Under the pieces are notes generated by a model, which was not told the origin of the DNA, searched no databases, and saw nothing but the letters and a program-made list of their open reading frames with translations. From assembly GCF_902859825.1 (NCBI RefSeq), contig NZ_CADIKB010000033.1, forward strand, positions 1 through 64,000: a stretch of DNA of 64,000 bases. Reading direction: 5' to 3'. The position numbers and the translations under genes were made by a program. Source of the DNA: Paraburkholderia phenoliruptrix. Its GTDB lineage: Bacteria; Pseudomonadota; Gammaproteobacteria; Burkholderiales; Burkholderiaceae. Below, one piece after another: positions 1-9,220 of this stretch (position 1 is the stretch's first letter; every line of letters begins with the position of its first letter).

Positions 1-445
1 GGTTCTCCTTGGTTCCCTGTTCGGGAGGTTGGTCCTGGAAACCCGATTCTCTCGGATTCCACTGGCGAACCGCCGCCTTCAACCTTCAACTACGCCTGGG
101 ACATTGCCCACTGTTTTACTGCCTGGAGATGACGTGTGCTCAGATCGTAAGTGAGATTGAAGCATCGCGCTGCCGCAGCAGAGCGAAAGCCCATCGTCAT
201 GTGCCCGCCGCCTCGCTGCTATTGGGGAAACCATGGGTTCGCACCCCCATTGCGGCGCGTCGTCGCTTATGCCTTGGCCAATTCCGCAGACCTTTAGGCG
301 CAATACGTCGATATCGCGCTTCGCGGTGCTCATTGTGCGCCCGAAACCGGCTGCAATAATACGGGCGTGCGCACAGTTGGACCGACGCGCGAGAGCCGCA
401 TGCCATCTCAGCATGCGGCGCGCCTCGCGTGGGACAGGAGACGTG
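1..445. other. Upstream region of the two-partner secretion pair, no gene recognised
   Basis: No frame here gives a protein I recognise. A 116-codon open frame at 9-359 (+) has unremarkable, Arg/Cys-rich composition and no clear ribosome binding site. A frame entering from the left edge ends near base 150 and could be the tail of an upstream gene, but nothing supports that. The right part holds the presumed promoter of the exoprotein gene. Confidence 0.4.
333..360 (+). promoter_or_regulatory. Possible sigma70-type promoter for the exoprotein gene
   Basis: TTGTGC (333-338), a 16-nt spacer and AATAAT (355-360) lie about 85 nt before the start codon. The -10 matches the consensus at five of six bases; the -35 is weak. 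Inferred by eye only. Confidence 0.3.
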
Positions 446-2707
446 ATGAACAACATTCCGCCGGCAGCATACGACCACAATAATTCACGTCGGCGCGGGG
501 CGCGTCTTGCGCTCCTGCCGCTTGCCGCGGCGGTGCTGTGCTGCGCGGCTTCATTCGATGCGCGCGCCGCGGGCGTGTTGCCCGCGGGCGGACACTTCGT
601 CGGCGGAAACGGATCGTTCAGCAGCGACGGCACCACACTGACGATCAATCAGGGCTCGGGCCGCGGCGTGGTCGACTGGAACAGCTTTTCGATAGGCGGC
701 GGCAACCGCGTGGTGTTTGCCAACGGCAACGGCGCGACGCTCAACCGCGTCACGGGCGGCTCGCCGTCCGCAATTCTCGGCACCCTGAGCGCGAGCGGCA
801 GCGTCTATCTGATCAATCCGCAAGGAATCGTCGTCGGACCGCGAGGCGTCGTGTCGACAACCGGACGCTTTGTCGCGTCGACGCTTGATGTCGCCGACAC
901 CGACGCCTTCATGAACGGCCAGCCGCTCACGCTGTCGGGCAATTCGCGCGCGGGCGTGGTGAACCTCGGCACTATTGCTTCCGGCAACGGCGACGTCTTC
1001 CTCATCGCGCGGCAGGTGGCCAATACTGGCACGATCAGCGCGCCGAACGGCACCGTCGAACTGGCGGCGGGGCAGCAGGTGCTGCTGCAGGATTCGTCGT
1101 CGGGCAGGCAGGTGTTCGTGCAGCCGGGCCAGCCGGGCGCGAGCGCCGCCATCGTGAACGGCGGCCTGATTCAGGCGGCGCAGATCAGCCTGCAAGCCGT
1201 GGACGGCAACATCTATGCGCTCGCCGGCAATCACGAGGCCATTCGCGCGACGGGCACCGCCACGCGCGACGGCCACGTATGGCTCGTCGCGGCGCACGGT
1301 ACGTTGCAACCAGGCGGTGTGATCGACGCAACCGGCGGTACGGTCGACATGAGCGCGGACACGCTCGCGTTTCCGCCTGGCGGCACGACGGTGCACGCCA
1401 ATCAATGGAACATCGCGACACCCGCCTTCACCGTGGACGACAGCGCGGCGCGCGCGCTCTCCACGAGCCTCGGCATGGGCACTTCCGTCAACCTGCAAAC
1501 CACCGGCGCGAACGGCAGTTCCGGCGACATCGACGTGAATTCGGGCATTGCATGGCAAGGCAATGCGTCGCTGACGCTCGCGGCCTATCGCAACCTGAGC
1601 ATCGCACAAGGCGCAACCCTCGCGAACCAGGGCAGCGGCAACCTGACCTTGCGCGCGGATGCCGCGAGCCTCGACAACGGCGGCAGCGTCGCCAATCGCG
1701 GCGTGATCGACTGGTCGGGCAGCACGGGCCTCGTCAATGCGCTTTACGACATGAACGGAAGCTACAGCGCCGGCACCCTGCTCGGCAATCCCGCGTGGGC
1801 GGCCGCGCCCGGCAGCGGGCAGCTCACGCAGATCACGGCCTACAAGCTCGTCAACAATGTGACGGACCTGCAGAACATTGCGCAGGACCTCGCCGGCAAC
1901 TACGCGCTCGGCACGGACATCGACGCGACCGGCTACACGCTCGCGCCAATCGGCAATCACGCGACGCCTTTCACCGGCCAGTTCGACGGCATGTGGCACA
2001 ACGTGAACAACGCGCACATCGAGATCGCCGACTTCAGCAAGGACTACTCGTCGGGACTCTTCGGCGTGGTGGGGACGGGCGGCGTGCTGCGCGACGTAGG
2101 CGTGGAAAACGGCCATGTCAGCACGAGCTTTCTCGGCAGCGGCCTGCTGGCCGGCGTGAATCAGGGCGTGATCGCCAACGCGCACTCGAGCGGCGCCGCG
2201 ATGGAGATCTACCAGGACGGCACCACATTCGGCGGACTGGTGGGGCGCAACGAAGGCAGCGTCGAGCGCTCGTGGAGCAGCGCGGCGATCTCGGGCTCGG
2301 ACGCGAACGGTGGCCTCGTTGGCTACAACCTCGGGTCGATCACGCAGTCGTATGCAACGGGCAGCGTGAGCCCGGTGTTCTCGACCGGTTATGGCGGCGG
2401 GCTCGTCGGTATCAATGATGGAACCGTCAGCCAGTCATTTGCGACCGGCGCCGTGCAAACCCGCTTCATGCCGACGCACGGCGTGATTGCGTTCGGCTCC
2501 GGCACGCTCGCGCCGGACGTCTACTGGAACACGCAGACGACAGGGCAGGCCGCGAGCGGCGGCAGCCTGCCGCCGTCGAACGGGCTGACCACGGCGCAGA
2601 TGAGCGACCCGGCCAATTTTGCGGGCTACGACTTCGGCCCGAACGGCGTATGGGCGATGCCGGCCGGCGCGACGCATCCTGTGTTGCGCTCGCAGCTTGC
2701 GCATTAA
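446..2707 (+). CDS. Filamentous haemagglutinin-type exoprotein (TpsA) with GLUG repeats
   Basis: Predicted secreted passenger of a two-partner (type Vb) secretion system, 753 aa. The ATG at 446 follows a GGAG box by 5 nt, and the frame stays open upstream to 233. Residues 1-41 form a signal peptide (Arg-rich n-region, hydrophobic stretch, cleavage near ARA). Residues about 42-300 resemble the FHA/TPS secretion domain, with NPQGI at 124-128 in place of the usual NPNGI. Residues about 534-700 hold at least four GLUG-like repeats (GLFG/GGLVG, then Gly-Ser-rich turns and SYATG- or SFATG-like strands), predicted to extend a beta-helix. It is short for a haemagglutinin, so a small adhesin or surface enzyme-like protein is more likely. 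The transporter gene follows directly. The substrate or receptor cannot be read from sequence. Confidence 0.85.
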   Translation: MNNIPPAAYDHNNSRRRGARLALLPLAAAVLCCAASFDARAAGVLPAGGHFVGGNGSFSSDGTTLTINQGSGRGVVDWNSFSIGGGNRVVFANGNGATLNRVTGGSPSAILGTLSASGSVYLINPQGIVVGPRGVVSTTGRFVASTLDVADTDAFMNGQPLTLSGNSRAGVVNLGTIASGNGDVFLIARQVANTGTISAPNGTVELAAGQQVLLQDSSSGRQVFVQPGQPGASAAIVNGGLIQAAQISLQAVDGNIYALAGNHEAIRATGTATRDGHVWLVAAHGTLQPGGVIDATGGTVDMSADTLAFPPGGTTVHANQWNIATPAFTVDDSAARALSTSLGMGTSVNLQTTGANGSSGDIDVNSGIAWQGNASLTLAAYRNLSIAQGATLANQGSGNLTLRADAASLDNGGSVANRGVIDWSGSTGLVNALYDMNGSYSAGTLLGNPAWAAAPGSGQLTQITAYKLVNNVTDLQNIAQDLAGNYALGTDIDATGYTLAPIGNHATPFTGQFDGMWHNVNNAHIEIADFSKDYSSGLFGVVGTGGVLRDVGVENGHVSTSFLGSGLLAGVNQGVIANAHSSGAAMEIYQDGTTFGGLVGRNEGSVERSWSSAAISGSDANGGLVGYNLGSITQSYATGSVSPVFSTGYGGGLVGINDGTVSQSFATGAVQTRFMPTHGVIAFGSGTLAPDVYWNTQTTGQAASGGSLPPSNGLTTAQMSDPANFAGYDFGPNGVWAMPAGATHPVLRSQLAH

Positions 2708-2762
2708 GCGGCGCGCTTTATTCGCGGATACACCGGCGCGCGCGCTCGCCACGCGTGGCGCA

Positions 2763-4481
2763 ATGCCCGCTTTGTGCGTGATGGCGGCGCTACACGCTTC
2801 GGCAGTATTCGCGCAGGCCTGGCGCGACGTTGCCCCACCACCCCCGCCGCCGACGCCGCGCACTGCGCGGTCGCAACCTTCGGCGCCGGCGGAGGAGAAC
2901 TCCGCGCACATCGCAGTGAGCCGGCTAGAAGGGCTGGTGTTCGAAGCCGCGGGCGCAAGCACGCCTCGGGCGGCCGCGCAGCCGGGCATCGCCGCGCACG
3001 GCCTGCCTCTACTGAACGCCGCTTTTCTGCATTCGTTCGACGGCGATCTCGGCCAGCCTCTCACCTTTGCACGCCTTGGCGAGATTCGCCGCGCCGTGGT
3101 CGAGCGGTATCGCGCCGCCGGCAAGCCGCTCGTGGATGTGTATGTGCCCGAGCAGGACGTGAGTGCCGGCGTCGTGCATATCGCGGTCGCGGAGTTTCAG
3201 TTGGGAGAGGTGCGCACGAGCGGCAACCGCTATTTCTCCGACGACCTGCTCAAACGCGAGATGCCGCTCCAGCCGGGCGGTCCGATTCTGCAGTCCGAGG
3301 TGTCGCTGGGTCTCGCCGTGCTCAACGCGAATCCGTACCGTCGCGTGGATGCGGTTTTCGCGCCGGGCCAGGCCGCCAATTCAACCGACGTGATCCTGCA
3401 GACCGACGACCGTCTGCCATGGCGTGTGAACGCAGGGTACGACAACGCCGGCGTGCGCGAACTCGGCCGCGACCGCTTCTTCGCCGGCATCGACTATGGC
3501 AATCTGTTCGGGCTCGATCAGCACGTCGCGTATCAATTCACGGCGAGTAACGATTTCTTCAGCGGCAATCCGGACATTGAGGGGCGCCCGAACCGCGCGC
3601 GCTTCATGGCCCACGCGCTCAGCTACATCGCGCCGCTGCCGTGGCACGACAGCATCGAACTGTTCGGCGTCTACGCGCAAAGCACGCCGCGTCTGCCGGA
3701 CAGTTACGGGCAAACCGGCACCTCCGCGCAGCTCAGCGTGCGCTACGACTGGCGTTTGCCGGCGACAGGCGAGACTGCGCAACTCGTGCAGTTCGGCTAC
3801 GACTTCAAACGCAGCAACAACGATCTGGAGTTCGGCGGCTTTCAGGTGTTCAACTCGAACACGCACGTGCATCAATTCGTGCTCGCATACGATCTGAGCC
3901 AGCCGGACGATAGAGGCGCGACGCATGCATCCGCGATGCTCGTGGCCAGTCCTGGCGGGCTGGACGGCTCCAATACCGATAGCGCTTTTCGCGCCGCGCG
4001 GCAAGGCGCGACGGCCCGCTACGCGTATCTGCAACTCGCCGCGCAGCGCGCGTTTGCGCTGGGCGGCGGCTTTACGTTGACCGGGCGAGGCACCTTCCAG
4101 TGGACGCCGAATACGTTGTTGCCGAGCGAGGAAATGGGCCTCGGCGGAGAGTCGAGCGTGCGAGGCTATGAACCGTATGTCGTGTTAGGCGATCGCGGCT
4201 GGAACGTGCAGGCCGAATTGCGCGCGCCTGCTTTGCCGTTCGGCGCGAGCAGCGCGGCCGCGCAGCCTTTCGTGTTCGTCGACGCCGGCCATGTGTGGAA
4301 CCGTATCGATCAGCCTGCGGAGGCGAGCCACGGGTCGCTCGTCAGCATCGGCGCGGGCTTGCGTTTCCAATGGTCGCGCTTCGTGGATGTTCGCTGCACC
4401 TATGGCGTGCCGCTGCGCGCGCCGACGCCCGGTGGATCGAAGGCGCCCATGGTACTGCTCTATGTTTCGATAGGCAGCTAG
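2763..4481 (+). CDS. Two-partner secretion transporter, ShlB/FhaC/HecB family (TpsB)
   Basis: Outer membrane beta-barrel that would export the preceding exoprotein. With the ATG at 2763 it is 572 aa and begins with a hydrophobic signal sequence ending near AVFAQA. A Pro-rich linker, a POTRA-type region (roughly residues 100-190) and a C-terminal barrel ending in a beta-strand follow. VRGYEP (about residue 465) matches the conserved VRGY motif of the family. The start is uncertain: the frame is open from 2619, and a TTG at 2697 overlapping the exoprotein stop would give an n-region with Lys-Arg-Arg, while the ATG at 2763 has no obvious ribosome binding site. Tight linkage to the exoprotein gene supports co-transcription. 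Confidence 0.88.
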   Translation: MPALCVMAALHASAVFAQAWRDVAPPPPPPTPRTARSQPSAPAEENSAHIAVSRLEGLVFEAAGASTPRAAAQPGIAAHGLPLLNAAFLHSFDGDLGQPLTFARLGEIRRAVVERYRAAGKPLVDVYVPEQDVSAGVVHIAVAEFQLGEVRTSGNRYFSDDLLKREMPLQPGGPILQSEVSLGLAVLNANPYRRVDAVFAPGQAANSTDVILQTDDRLPWRVNAGYDNAGVRELGRDRFFAGIDYGNLFGLDQHVAYQFTASNDFFSGNPDIEGRPNRARFMAHALSYIAPLPWHDSIELFGVYAQSTPRLPDSYGQTGTSAQLSVRYDWRLPATGETAQLVQFGYDFKRSNNDLEFGGFQVFNSNTHVHQFVLAYDLSQPDDRGATHASAMLVASPGGLDGSNTDSAFRAARQGATARYAYLQLAAQRAFALGGGFTLTGRGTFQWTPNTLLPSEEMGLGGESSVRGYEPYVVLGDRGWNVQAELRAPALPFGASSAAAQPFVFVDAGHVWNRIDQPAEASHGSLVSIGAGLRFQWSRFVDVRCTYGVPLRAPTPGGSKAPMVLLYVSIGS

Positions 4482-4500
4482 CTCAAGTGCCCACAACACG

Positions 4501-5193
4501 TTAGATATGTTTGAAGACGCTGCTCGCGAGCTTGCGCAGTTCGTCGAACTGGGTGACAAGTTCAAGGCATAGAACGAAGGCCAGCATCGCGGAAGGTCCA
4601 GGGTAGCGTTCGACCCATCGCAGTAGCGGCGCTGCGTACAGCGCGCGAACGGCCTCACGTGTCATGACATAAGCGATGGCGATGCCGATTGCGGCGCCGA
4701 CGAGCAGGTCCGTTGGATAGTGAAAGCCGAGATAGGCGCGCGGAAGGCAGATAAAAAGCACGGTGTACGCCAACGCGAGCAGACCGATTCGCTTCCACAC
4801 CAGAAAGATGCCTGTGGCGATTGCCATCCACAGCATGGCGTGGTCGCTCGGGAATGAGCTCCACGACGTCAGCAGCGCGTCTTTCGACACGCTGGTCGGA
4901 AAGTGCAGATTCAGTTCGTGGCTGTAGACGGGCCGTACTCTGAACGGCAACCAGTGCGTCAACGCGCGTCCGACGAACAGCGCGACGAGGCCGCTGAGTA
5001 CCGTCGCAATGACCATTTCGCGGCGCCATTTCGTTCGCTCACCTGATTGAAACCACATCCACCACAATACGGGAATAAGCAGCAGACCCTTGAAGGTGTA
5101 CAGATCGGCGACTGTTTCAATGGCGTGGGTCGTGAAGAACCCGAAATGAATGTTTGAAAGATACGTTTCGATTGTTGTATCAAAGCTATTCAT
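4501..5193 (-). CDS. PAP2-superfamily membrane phosphatase
   Basis: Integral membrane acid phosphatase of the PAP2 family (230 aa), a family that includes undecaprenyl-diphosphatases and phosphatidylglycerophosphatases. Visible motifs are FRVRP (residues 84-88, first motif), SFPSDH (113-118, second motif with the catalytic His) and PRAYLGFHYPTD (151-162, third motif with Arg, the nucleophilic His and Asp). The Lys that normally precedes RP by seven positions is His80 here, and the Ser of the third motif is Pro. Five or six hydrophobic segments fit the fold. The substrate is inferred only at family level (lipid pyrophosphate or lipid A-type substrate). The gene stands alone, convergent with the secretion pair. 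Confidence 0.8.
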   Translation of the reverse strand: MNSFDTTIETYLSNIHFGFFTTHAIETVADLYTFKGLLLIPVLWWMWFQSGERTKWRREMVIATVLSGLVALFVGRALTHWLPFRVRPVYSHELNLHFPTSVSKDALLTSWSSFPSDHAMLWMAIATGIFLVWKRIGLLALAYTVLFICLPRAYLGFHYPTDLLVGAAIGIAIAYVMTREAVRALYAAPLLRWVERYPGPSAMLAFVLCLELVTQFDELRKLASSVFKHI

Positions 5194-5469
5194 TCTTTTG
5201 TGGGTATTTAAGACTTGTAGTAAAGGGCTGAAGCCGTCTCCCTGTGTTGCGGCTGCTGCGTCGTGCAGCAGATTCTCGACAAAACGGCTACTGGTTAGTG
5301 TACCTGATCACTAATGATCGACGATTTTTCACTAGATGTCCCGCTCGCCTGGCTGCGCCCGGCACGATGTGCCATCGCCGCAGAGGCCCGGTTTTCATGC
5401 GTCAGGCGTGGCGTGCAATGCGTGTACGCGCTGCCGCCGGACCTGTCACGCGTTTTGCTGTATCTACTG

Positions 5470-5964
5470 TTCACGAACGACGGCGCGTGTGCGACGCGCG
5501 TCACGCACTGTTCGACGCCCATTCCGAACTTAAAAACGTATTTAACGTGGCGCATCAGAATCAGGGCCAACAACAGCAGGCGCTCGCGCGTGCGGAGGTG
5601 ATCCGCATCATTCGCGAGTCCGAGGATCCGCAGCGATAGGTGGTGTGCGTGCACGGCGCACGCAATGGCGCGGTCCATGCAATGCGCGACCAGCTTCGGC
5701 AAACCGCGGCGACGTATGCGAACTTCAAGGCAGTGGTCTACTACGAAAACCCATTGCCGGGCGATGTAGCGGGCCAGGACTACGACCGCGCCGGCTTCAT
5801 CGATCTAAACGAACCCCGCGACCTGATTCTGCTGCCGGACGCGGATTACTATGTGTGCGGCCCGATTCAATTCATGCGCCTGCAGCACGATGCATTGCGC
5901 AATGGACATTCCCGAAACGCGGATTCACTACGAGGTCTTCGGCCCTGATCTGTTTGAGGACTGA
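5470..5964 (+). pseudogene. hmp: Relic of flavohaemoprotein (nitric oxide dioxygenase) gene
   Basis: Decayed remnant with both ends of an Hmp-type protein but no middle. Around 5510-5590 one frame reads a globin-domain piece (LFDAHSELKNVFNVAHQ followed by a Gln-rich stretch and ALARA). The same frame then meets TAG at 5637-5639, apparently where Gln once stood before VVCVHGARNG, the start of the C-terminal NAD-binding domain. That domain continues (VVYYENPLPGDV, DYDRAGF, DYYVCGPIQFM) to about 5900. The conserved ending IHYEVFGPDLFED lies in another frame at 5902-5964. About 225 residues covering the distal globin and FAD domains appear deleted. No norR-like regulator is visible next to it. 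The left boundary is approximate. Recognition is from memory of the family. Confidence 0.72.
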
Positions 5965-6000
5965 AAATGCCGTGGTGCGTTGAGCCCTTATTTCAAGTGT

Positions 6001-6534
6001 CTAGGCGGCCAGTTGCTTGTGGAAGAAGGTGGTGCCGCAAAAGCGGCCATCGGGCATCAACGCATAATTCGGCACTTCGCCCACGCGTTGCCATCCTGCG
6101 CGCTCGTAGAGCCGCTCGGCGTCGCCTCCCGTGACCGTGTCGAGCACGAGCACAGATTTGCCGGCGCGTCGCGCTTCGTCGTCCACGGCGGCCATGAGCC
6201 GCGCGGCAACGCCCTGACGTCTCGCTTCACGGTGCACGAGCATCTTCGCGACATCCGCGCGATGGGGCTGATTCTCTGGCTGCGCCGTGATGAGCTGCAC
6301 CGTGCCGACGAGCTTGCCGTCGGGATATTCGGCGACGAGCAGTATTCGCTCGTCGCGGATCACGCCATCGGCGACGTGTTGCCAGAATTGCCGCGCGGTG
6401 TCTTTCGAAATCGGCAACATGAAGCTGACCGACGCGCCGCCCTCCACGCAATCGATCAGCAGCTCGGCGAGCGGTTCCACGTAACGTCTTGCCTCGTCGG
6501 CAGTGATGCGCCGCACCGCTATCGTTTCAGTCAT
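6001..6534 (-). CDS. GNAT family N-acetyltransferase
   Basis: Predicted acetyl-CoA-dependent N-acetyltransferase of 177 aa. The start at 6534 is preceded by GGAG seven nt upstream; in-frame starts further out (to 6618) lack such a site. The central part VAEYPDGKLVGTVQL, the strand and Arg-rich pyrophosphate-binding loop (REARRQGVAARLM), and the terminal LYERAGW motif with Leu-Tyr-Gly-like geometry are typical of the fold. The substrate amine is unknown; the family covers antibiotic, amino acid and protein acetylation. It lies just downstream of, and on the same strand as, the large hybrid kinase at 6619-9192, with an 84-nt gap, so read-through co-transcription is possible. Confidence 0.85.
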   Translation of the reverse strand: MTETIAVRRITADEARRYVEPLAELLIDCVEGGASVSFMLPISKDTARQFWQHVADGVIRDERILLVAEYPDGKLVGTVQLITAQPENQPHRADVAKMLVHREARRQGVAARLMAAVDDEARRAGKSVLVLDTVTGGDAERLYERAGWQRVGEVPNYALMPDGRFCGTTFFHKQLAA

Positions 6535-6618
6535 CTTTTGCTCCATGAGTCGAAAGGGCATGCTGGATCGTGCTGCAAGGCATCGCGCACAGCGTTCCTC
6601 ACCGCCGACGAAAACCAA

Positions 6619-9192
6619 TCAATCGCTCGTCGTCTTTCGATGATGCTCGGGCGCTTTTGCGGATGCGAAATATGTCTGCAACGCCGGGGCCGAGCGGTCG
6701 CTCAACGAGCAGATTCGTGCGAGCCAGTCTGCTTCGGCGGGCCATTCGCCTTCCACCACGCGCGGATAAATCTGGCGCAGAAACTGATGCAGCGCCCGGG
6801 CGCCGATATTGCCGCTGACGCCGAGCAGCACGTGCAGCGCCTCCCGCGTCGAATCGAGGTCGCGCGCCGCAACGCTCGTCGCGAGCGTCGCCACGGTCGA
6901 GCGAATCTGCTCGATGCCATTCAGGAACGTCTGGTCGAGCAGGTCAAGCGCGACCAGTTCCTGAAGATGCTTCTCGTCGAGCAGCGGACCTTCGCCGAGC
7001 GGCATGGACTTGCCGGCCGGCAACGCGCCCTCGTGTGACGAAGCTGCGTCTGCAGACAGATGTTGTGCCCGATGCCGAGCGAACTGCCGCGCGAGCGCCG
7101 CATACAGCGCGCCGATCTGCGCGGGCTTCGTCATCACTTCGTTCATGCCGGCGGCGAGGCACCGTTCCACCGCCTCCATGTCGGTCTGGCTCGTCAACGC
7201 GATGATCGGCACGCTCGCGTACGCATCGGAACGCGCGCGGATGAGCGACGTGGTCTCCACGCCGCCCATACCGGGCATGTTCATGTCGATCACGATCGCG
7301 TCGATTGCGGCGCCTTCCTGCAGCCGGGCGAGCACAGCCGGCCCATGTTCGGCCTCCACCACTGTTGCACCGAATCGTTCGAGATAGCCTTTCGCGACGA
7401 GCCTGCTGTACGTGTCGTCGTCGGCGAGCAGGATCGTCTTGCCGGCAAAGCCGTCGAAGCGCTGGCTGCGTCCATGCTGATGACCGTTCTCAAACAGCTT
7501 GCGCAGCACGCCGATCAACTCGACGATGCTCGCCGATTTGCTGACGAACTCATCCATGCCGGCGCGGCGTGCCAGAACCCGCGCCACGTTGCCGGGCTCC
7601 GCCGTGTACGCGACAACGATCACATCGCAGTTCGGATTGCGCCGATCGGCACGAATGCGCTCGGTGGCCGTGTAGCCGTCCAGTCCTGGCATGTTGATGT
7701 CCATCAGCACCACGTCCCACGCCTGCCGCTCGCCGAGCGCGGCGAGCGCCGCCTCGCCGTCGGCCGCTTCGCGAGGAAGCGCGCCTGCCTTCGACAACGC
7801 GCGCTGAACGCGCTTGCGCTGATCCGCATCGTTGTCGACAACGAGGATACGCTTGCCTTGAAGGAACGGCGCGGCGTGTTCGAACACTTCCTGCTCGTGG
7901 CGTGCGACCTCGGCTTCGGAGACGGGCGGAAACTCCAGCGTGAACTGCGTGAATTGGCCGACTTCGGAGCGACACCGGATACTGCCGCCGAACGCGCGCA
8001 TCGCGCGCTGACAGTAAGCGAGCCCGAGCCCGGTGCCGGCTGAATTGCCTGCCGTGCGGAACGGCTCGAAAAGATGCGGCAACATCTCGGGCGCAATACC
8101 GGGGCCGGTGTCGTGAACGATCACCGTGTGCCGATCCACCGTGAGTGTGAGCGTGGCCGAAGGGTGCGCGGCAATGTGGTGAAGCGCGTTCTTGATCAGA
8201 TTGAAAAGCGTGAACAGATAGACGGTTTCATCAACCTTGAAGGTGAAATCTTCCAGCACCGCGAGTCTTACGCGGGCGCGCTCGTTCTGGTCGCCGAACC
8301 CGTATTCCTCGAGCGCCTTGCGCGTGGCCGCCGCCGCGCTGACATACGTGAATTGATCGGAGCGGATGGCTTTGGCGCTCACTTCGTCGAGCGTCATGGC
8401 GATGATGCGCAAGCCGCGCTCAATGGAGAGCTGGCCGTGCGCCAGATGCCGGTACAGCAGCGCGGTTCGCCGCTGCGACGCGGCCGGCGACGCGTGGTGG
8501 TCGATGGCGGCCGGCAGTGCTTCTTCCACTCTGTCCAGAACATGCTTGAGCTGGCTGAGGGGATTGCGCATTTCATGAGCGATGGAGCCCGCGAGCGCGC
8601 GCAGCGCGCCCGTGCGCGCCTGGGCGACGATTCCCTTCAGATTGCTGTATGAGAACGTGATGCCCGCGCAAATGCCGAAGGTGAAAACCGGCAGATAAGT
8701 GTAGAGAAAGAGATGCGCATCCACATGAAGAGCTTGCGGAATGACGATGCGGGCGCACAACACGGCAGCGCCGATGCCGAGCGCCAGATTGAGTGACAAT
8801 GCAACGAACGATGGAAAGATGGCGATCAGAAAGAAGACCATGCCGAGCTCGGCCATCGACCAGAGCATCGAATAGTCACCCGCCAGCAGATAGTAAGTGA
8901 AGAAAAACGGTAGCGTGTAGGCTACCGTTGCGAAGTAATACCAGGGCAGGAGGCGCGCTACCGGAGCGGGCCAGAAACGGCGCAACAGCAGCAACGCGCA
9001 GCTTGCGGTGCCGACAACGCGCATCAGTGCGTTCTCATTCGGTTGCGGATCCACAAAGGTCCACCAGAACCAGTACACCGGATGTCCCAGCGTGCCGATC
9101 AACCCCACAGCCAGCACGCTGTAGTCAGATACTTTGGCAGCTTCGGACACCACCCGGTTGAGATAGCGGATGCCCCCTGAAATGGCTTTCAT
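6619..9192 (-). CDS. CqsS-like membrane hybrid histidine kinase (HK-REC-REC-HPt)
   Basis: Inner membrane phosphorelay sensor of 857 aa from the ATG at 9192. Residues about 25-185 contain about six hydrophobic segments with little periplasmic sequence. The first part (GTLGHPVYWFWW, then PQPNENALMR) resembles the receptor region of CqsS-type kinases that detect alpha-hydroxyketones. The phosphoacceptor is His206 (IAHEMRNPL), followed by an ATPase domain with N-box NLIKNALHH, DTGPGI and GTGLGL. Two receiver domains follow, with phosphorylatable Asp498 and Asp636, then an HPt-like domain with His787 in a HxxxGxSGNIGA context. The ketosynthase gene lies 28 nt upstream, so the two are probably one operon. 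No separate output regulator is adjacent; the phosphoryl group probably leaves through the HPt domain. Assignment as a quorum receptor is inference from architecture and context. Confidence 0.85.
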   Translation of the reverse strand: MKAISGGIRYLNRVVSEAAKVSDYSVLAVGLIGTLGHPVYWFWWTFVDPQPNENALMRVVGTASCALLLLRRFWPAPVARLLPWYYFATVAYTLPFFFTYYLLAGDYSMLWSMAELGMVFFLIAIFPSFVALSLNLALGIGAAVLCARIVIPQALHVDAHLFLYTYLPVFTFGICAGITFSYSNLKGIVAQARTGALRALAGSIAHEMRNPLSQLKHVLDRVEEALPAAIDHHASPAASQRRTALLYRHLAHGQLSIERGLRIIAMTLDEVSAKAIRSDQFTYVSAAAATRKALEEYGFGDQNERARVRLAVLEDFTFKVDETVYLFTLFNLIKNALHHIAAHPSATLTLTVDRHTVIVHDTGPGIAPEMLPHLFEPFRTAGNSAGTGLGLAYCQRAMRAFGGSIRCRSEVGQFTQFTLEFPPVSEAEVARHEQEVFEHAAPFLQGKRILVVDNDADQRKRVQRALSKAGALPREAADGEAALAALGERQAWDVVLMDINMPGLDGYTATERIRADRRNPNCDVIVVAYTAEPGNVARVLARRAGMDEFVSKSASIVELIGVLRKLFENGHQHGRSQRFDGFAGKTILLADDDTYSRLVAKGYLERFGATVVEAEHGPAVLARLQEGAAIDAIVIDMNMPGMGGVETTSLIRARSDAYASVPIIALTSQTDMEAVERCLAAGMNEVMTKPAQIGALYAALARQFARHRAQHLSADAASSHEGALPAGKSMPLGEGPLLDEKHLQELVALDLLDQTFLNGIEQIRSTVATLATSVAARDLDSTREALHVLLGVSGNIGARALHQFLRQIYPRVVEGEWPAEADWLARICSLSDRSAPALQTYFASAKAPEHHRKTTSD

Positions 9193-9220
9193 GTCGCGTT
9201 TTGAATTTATTGACGTGGCC

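Noticed and set aside
551..2185. 544-codon minus-strand frame antisense to the exoprotein
   Set aside because: Shadow of a Gly/Ala-rich coding region, no start signal and no recognisable protein.
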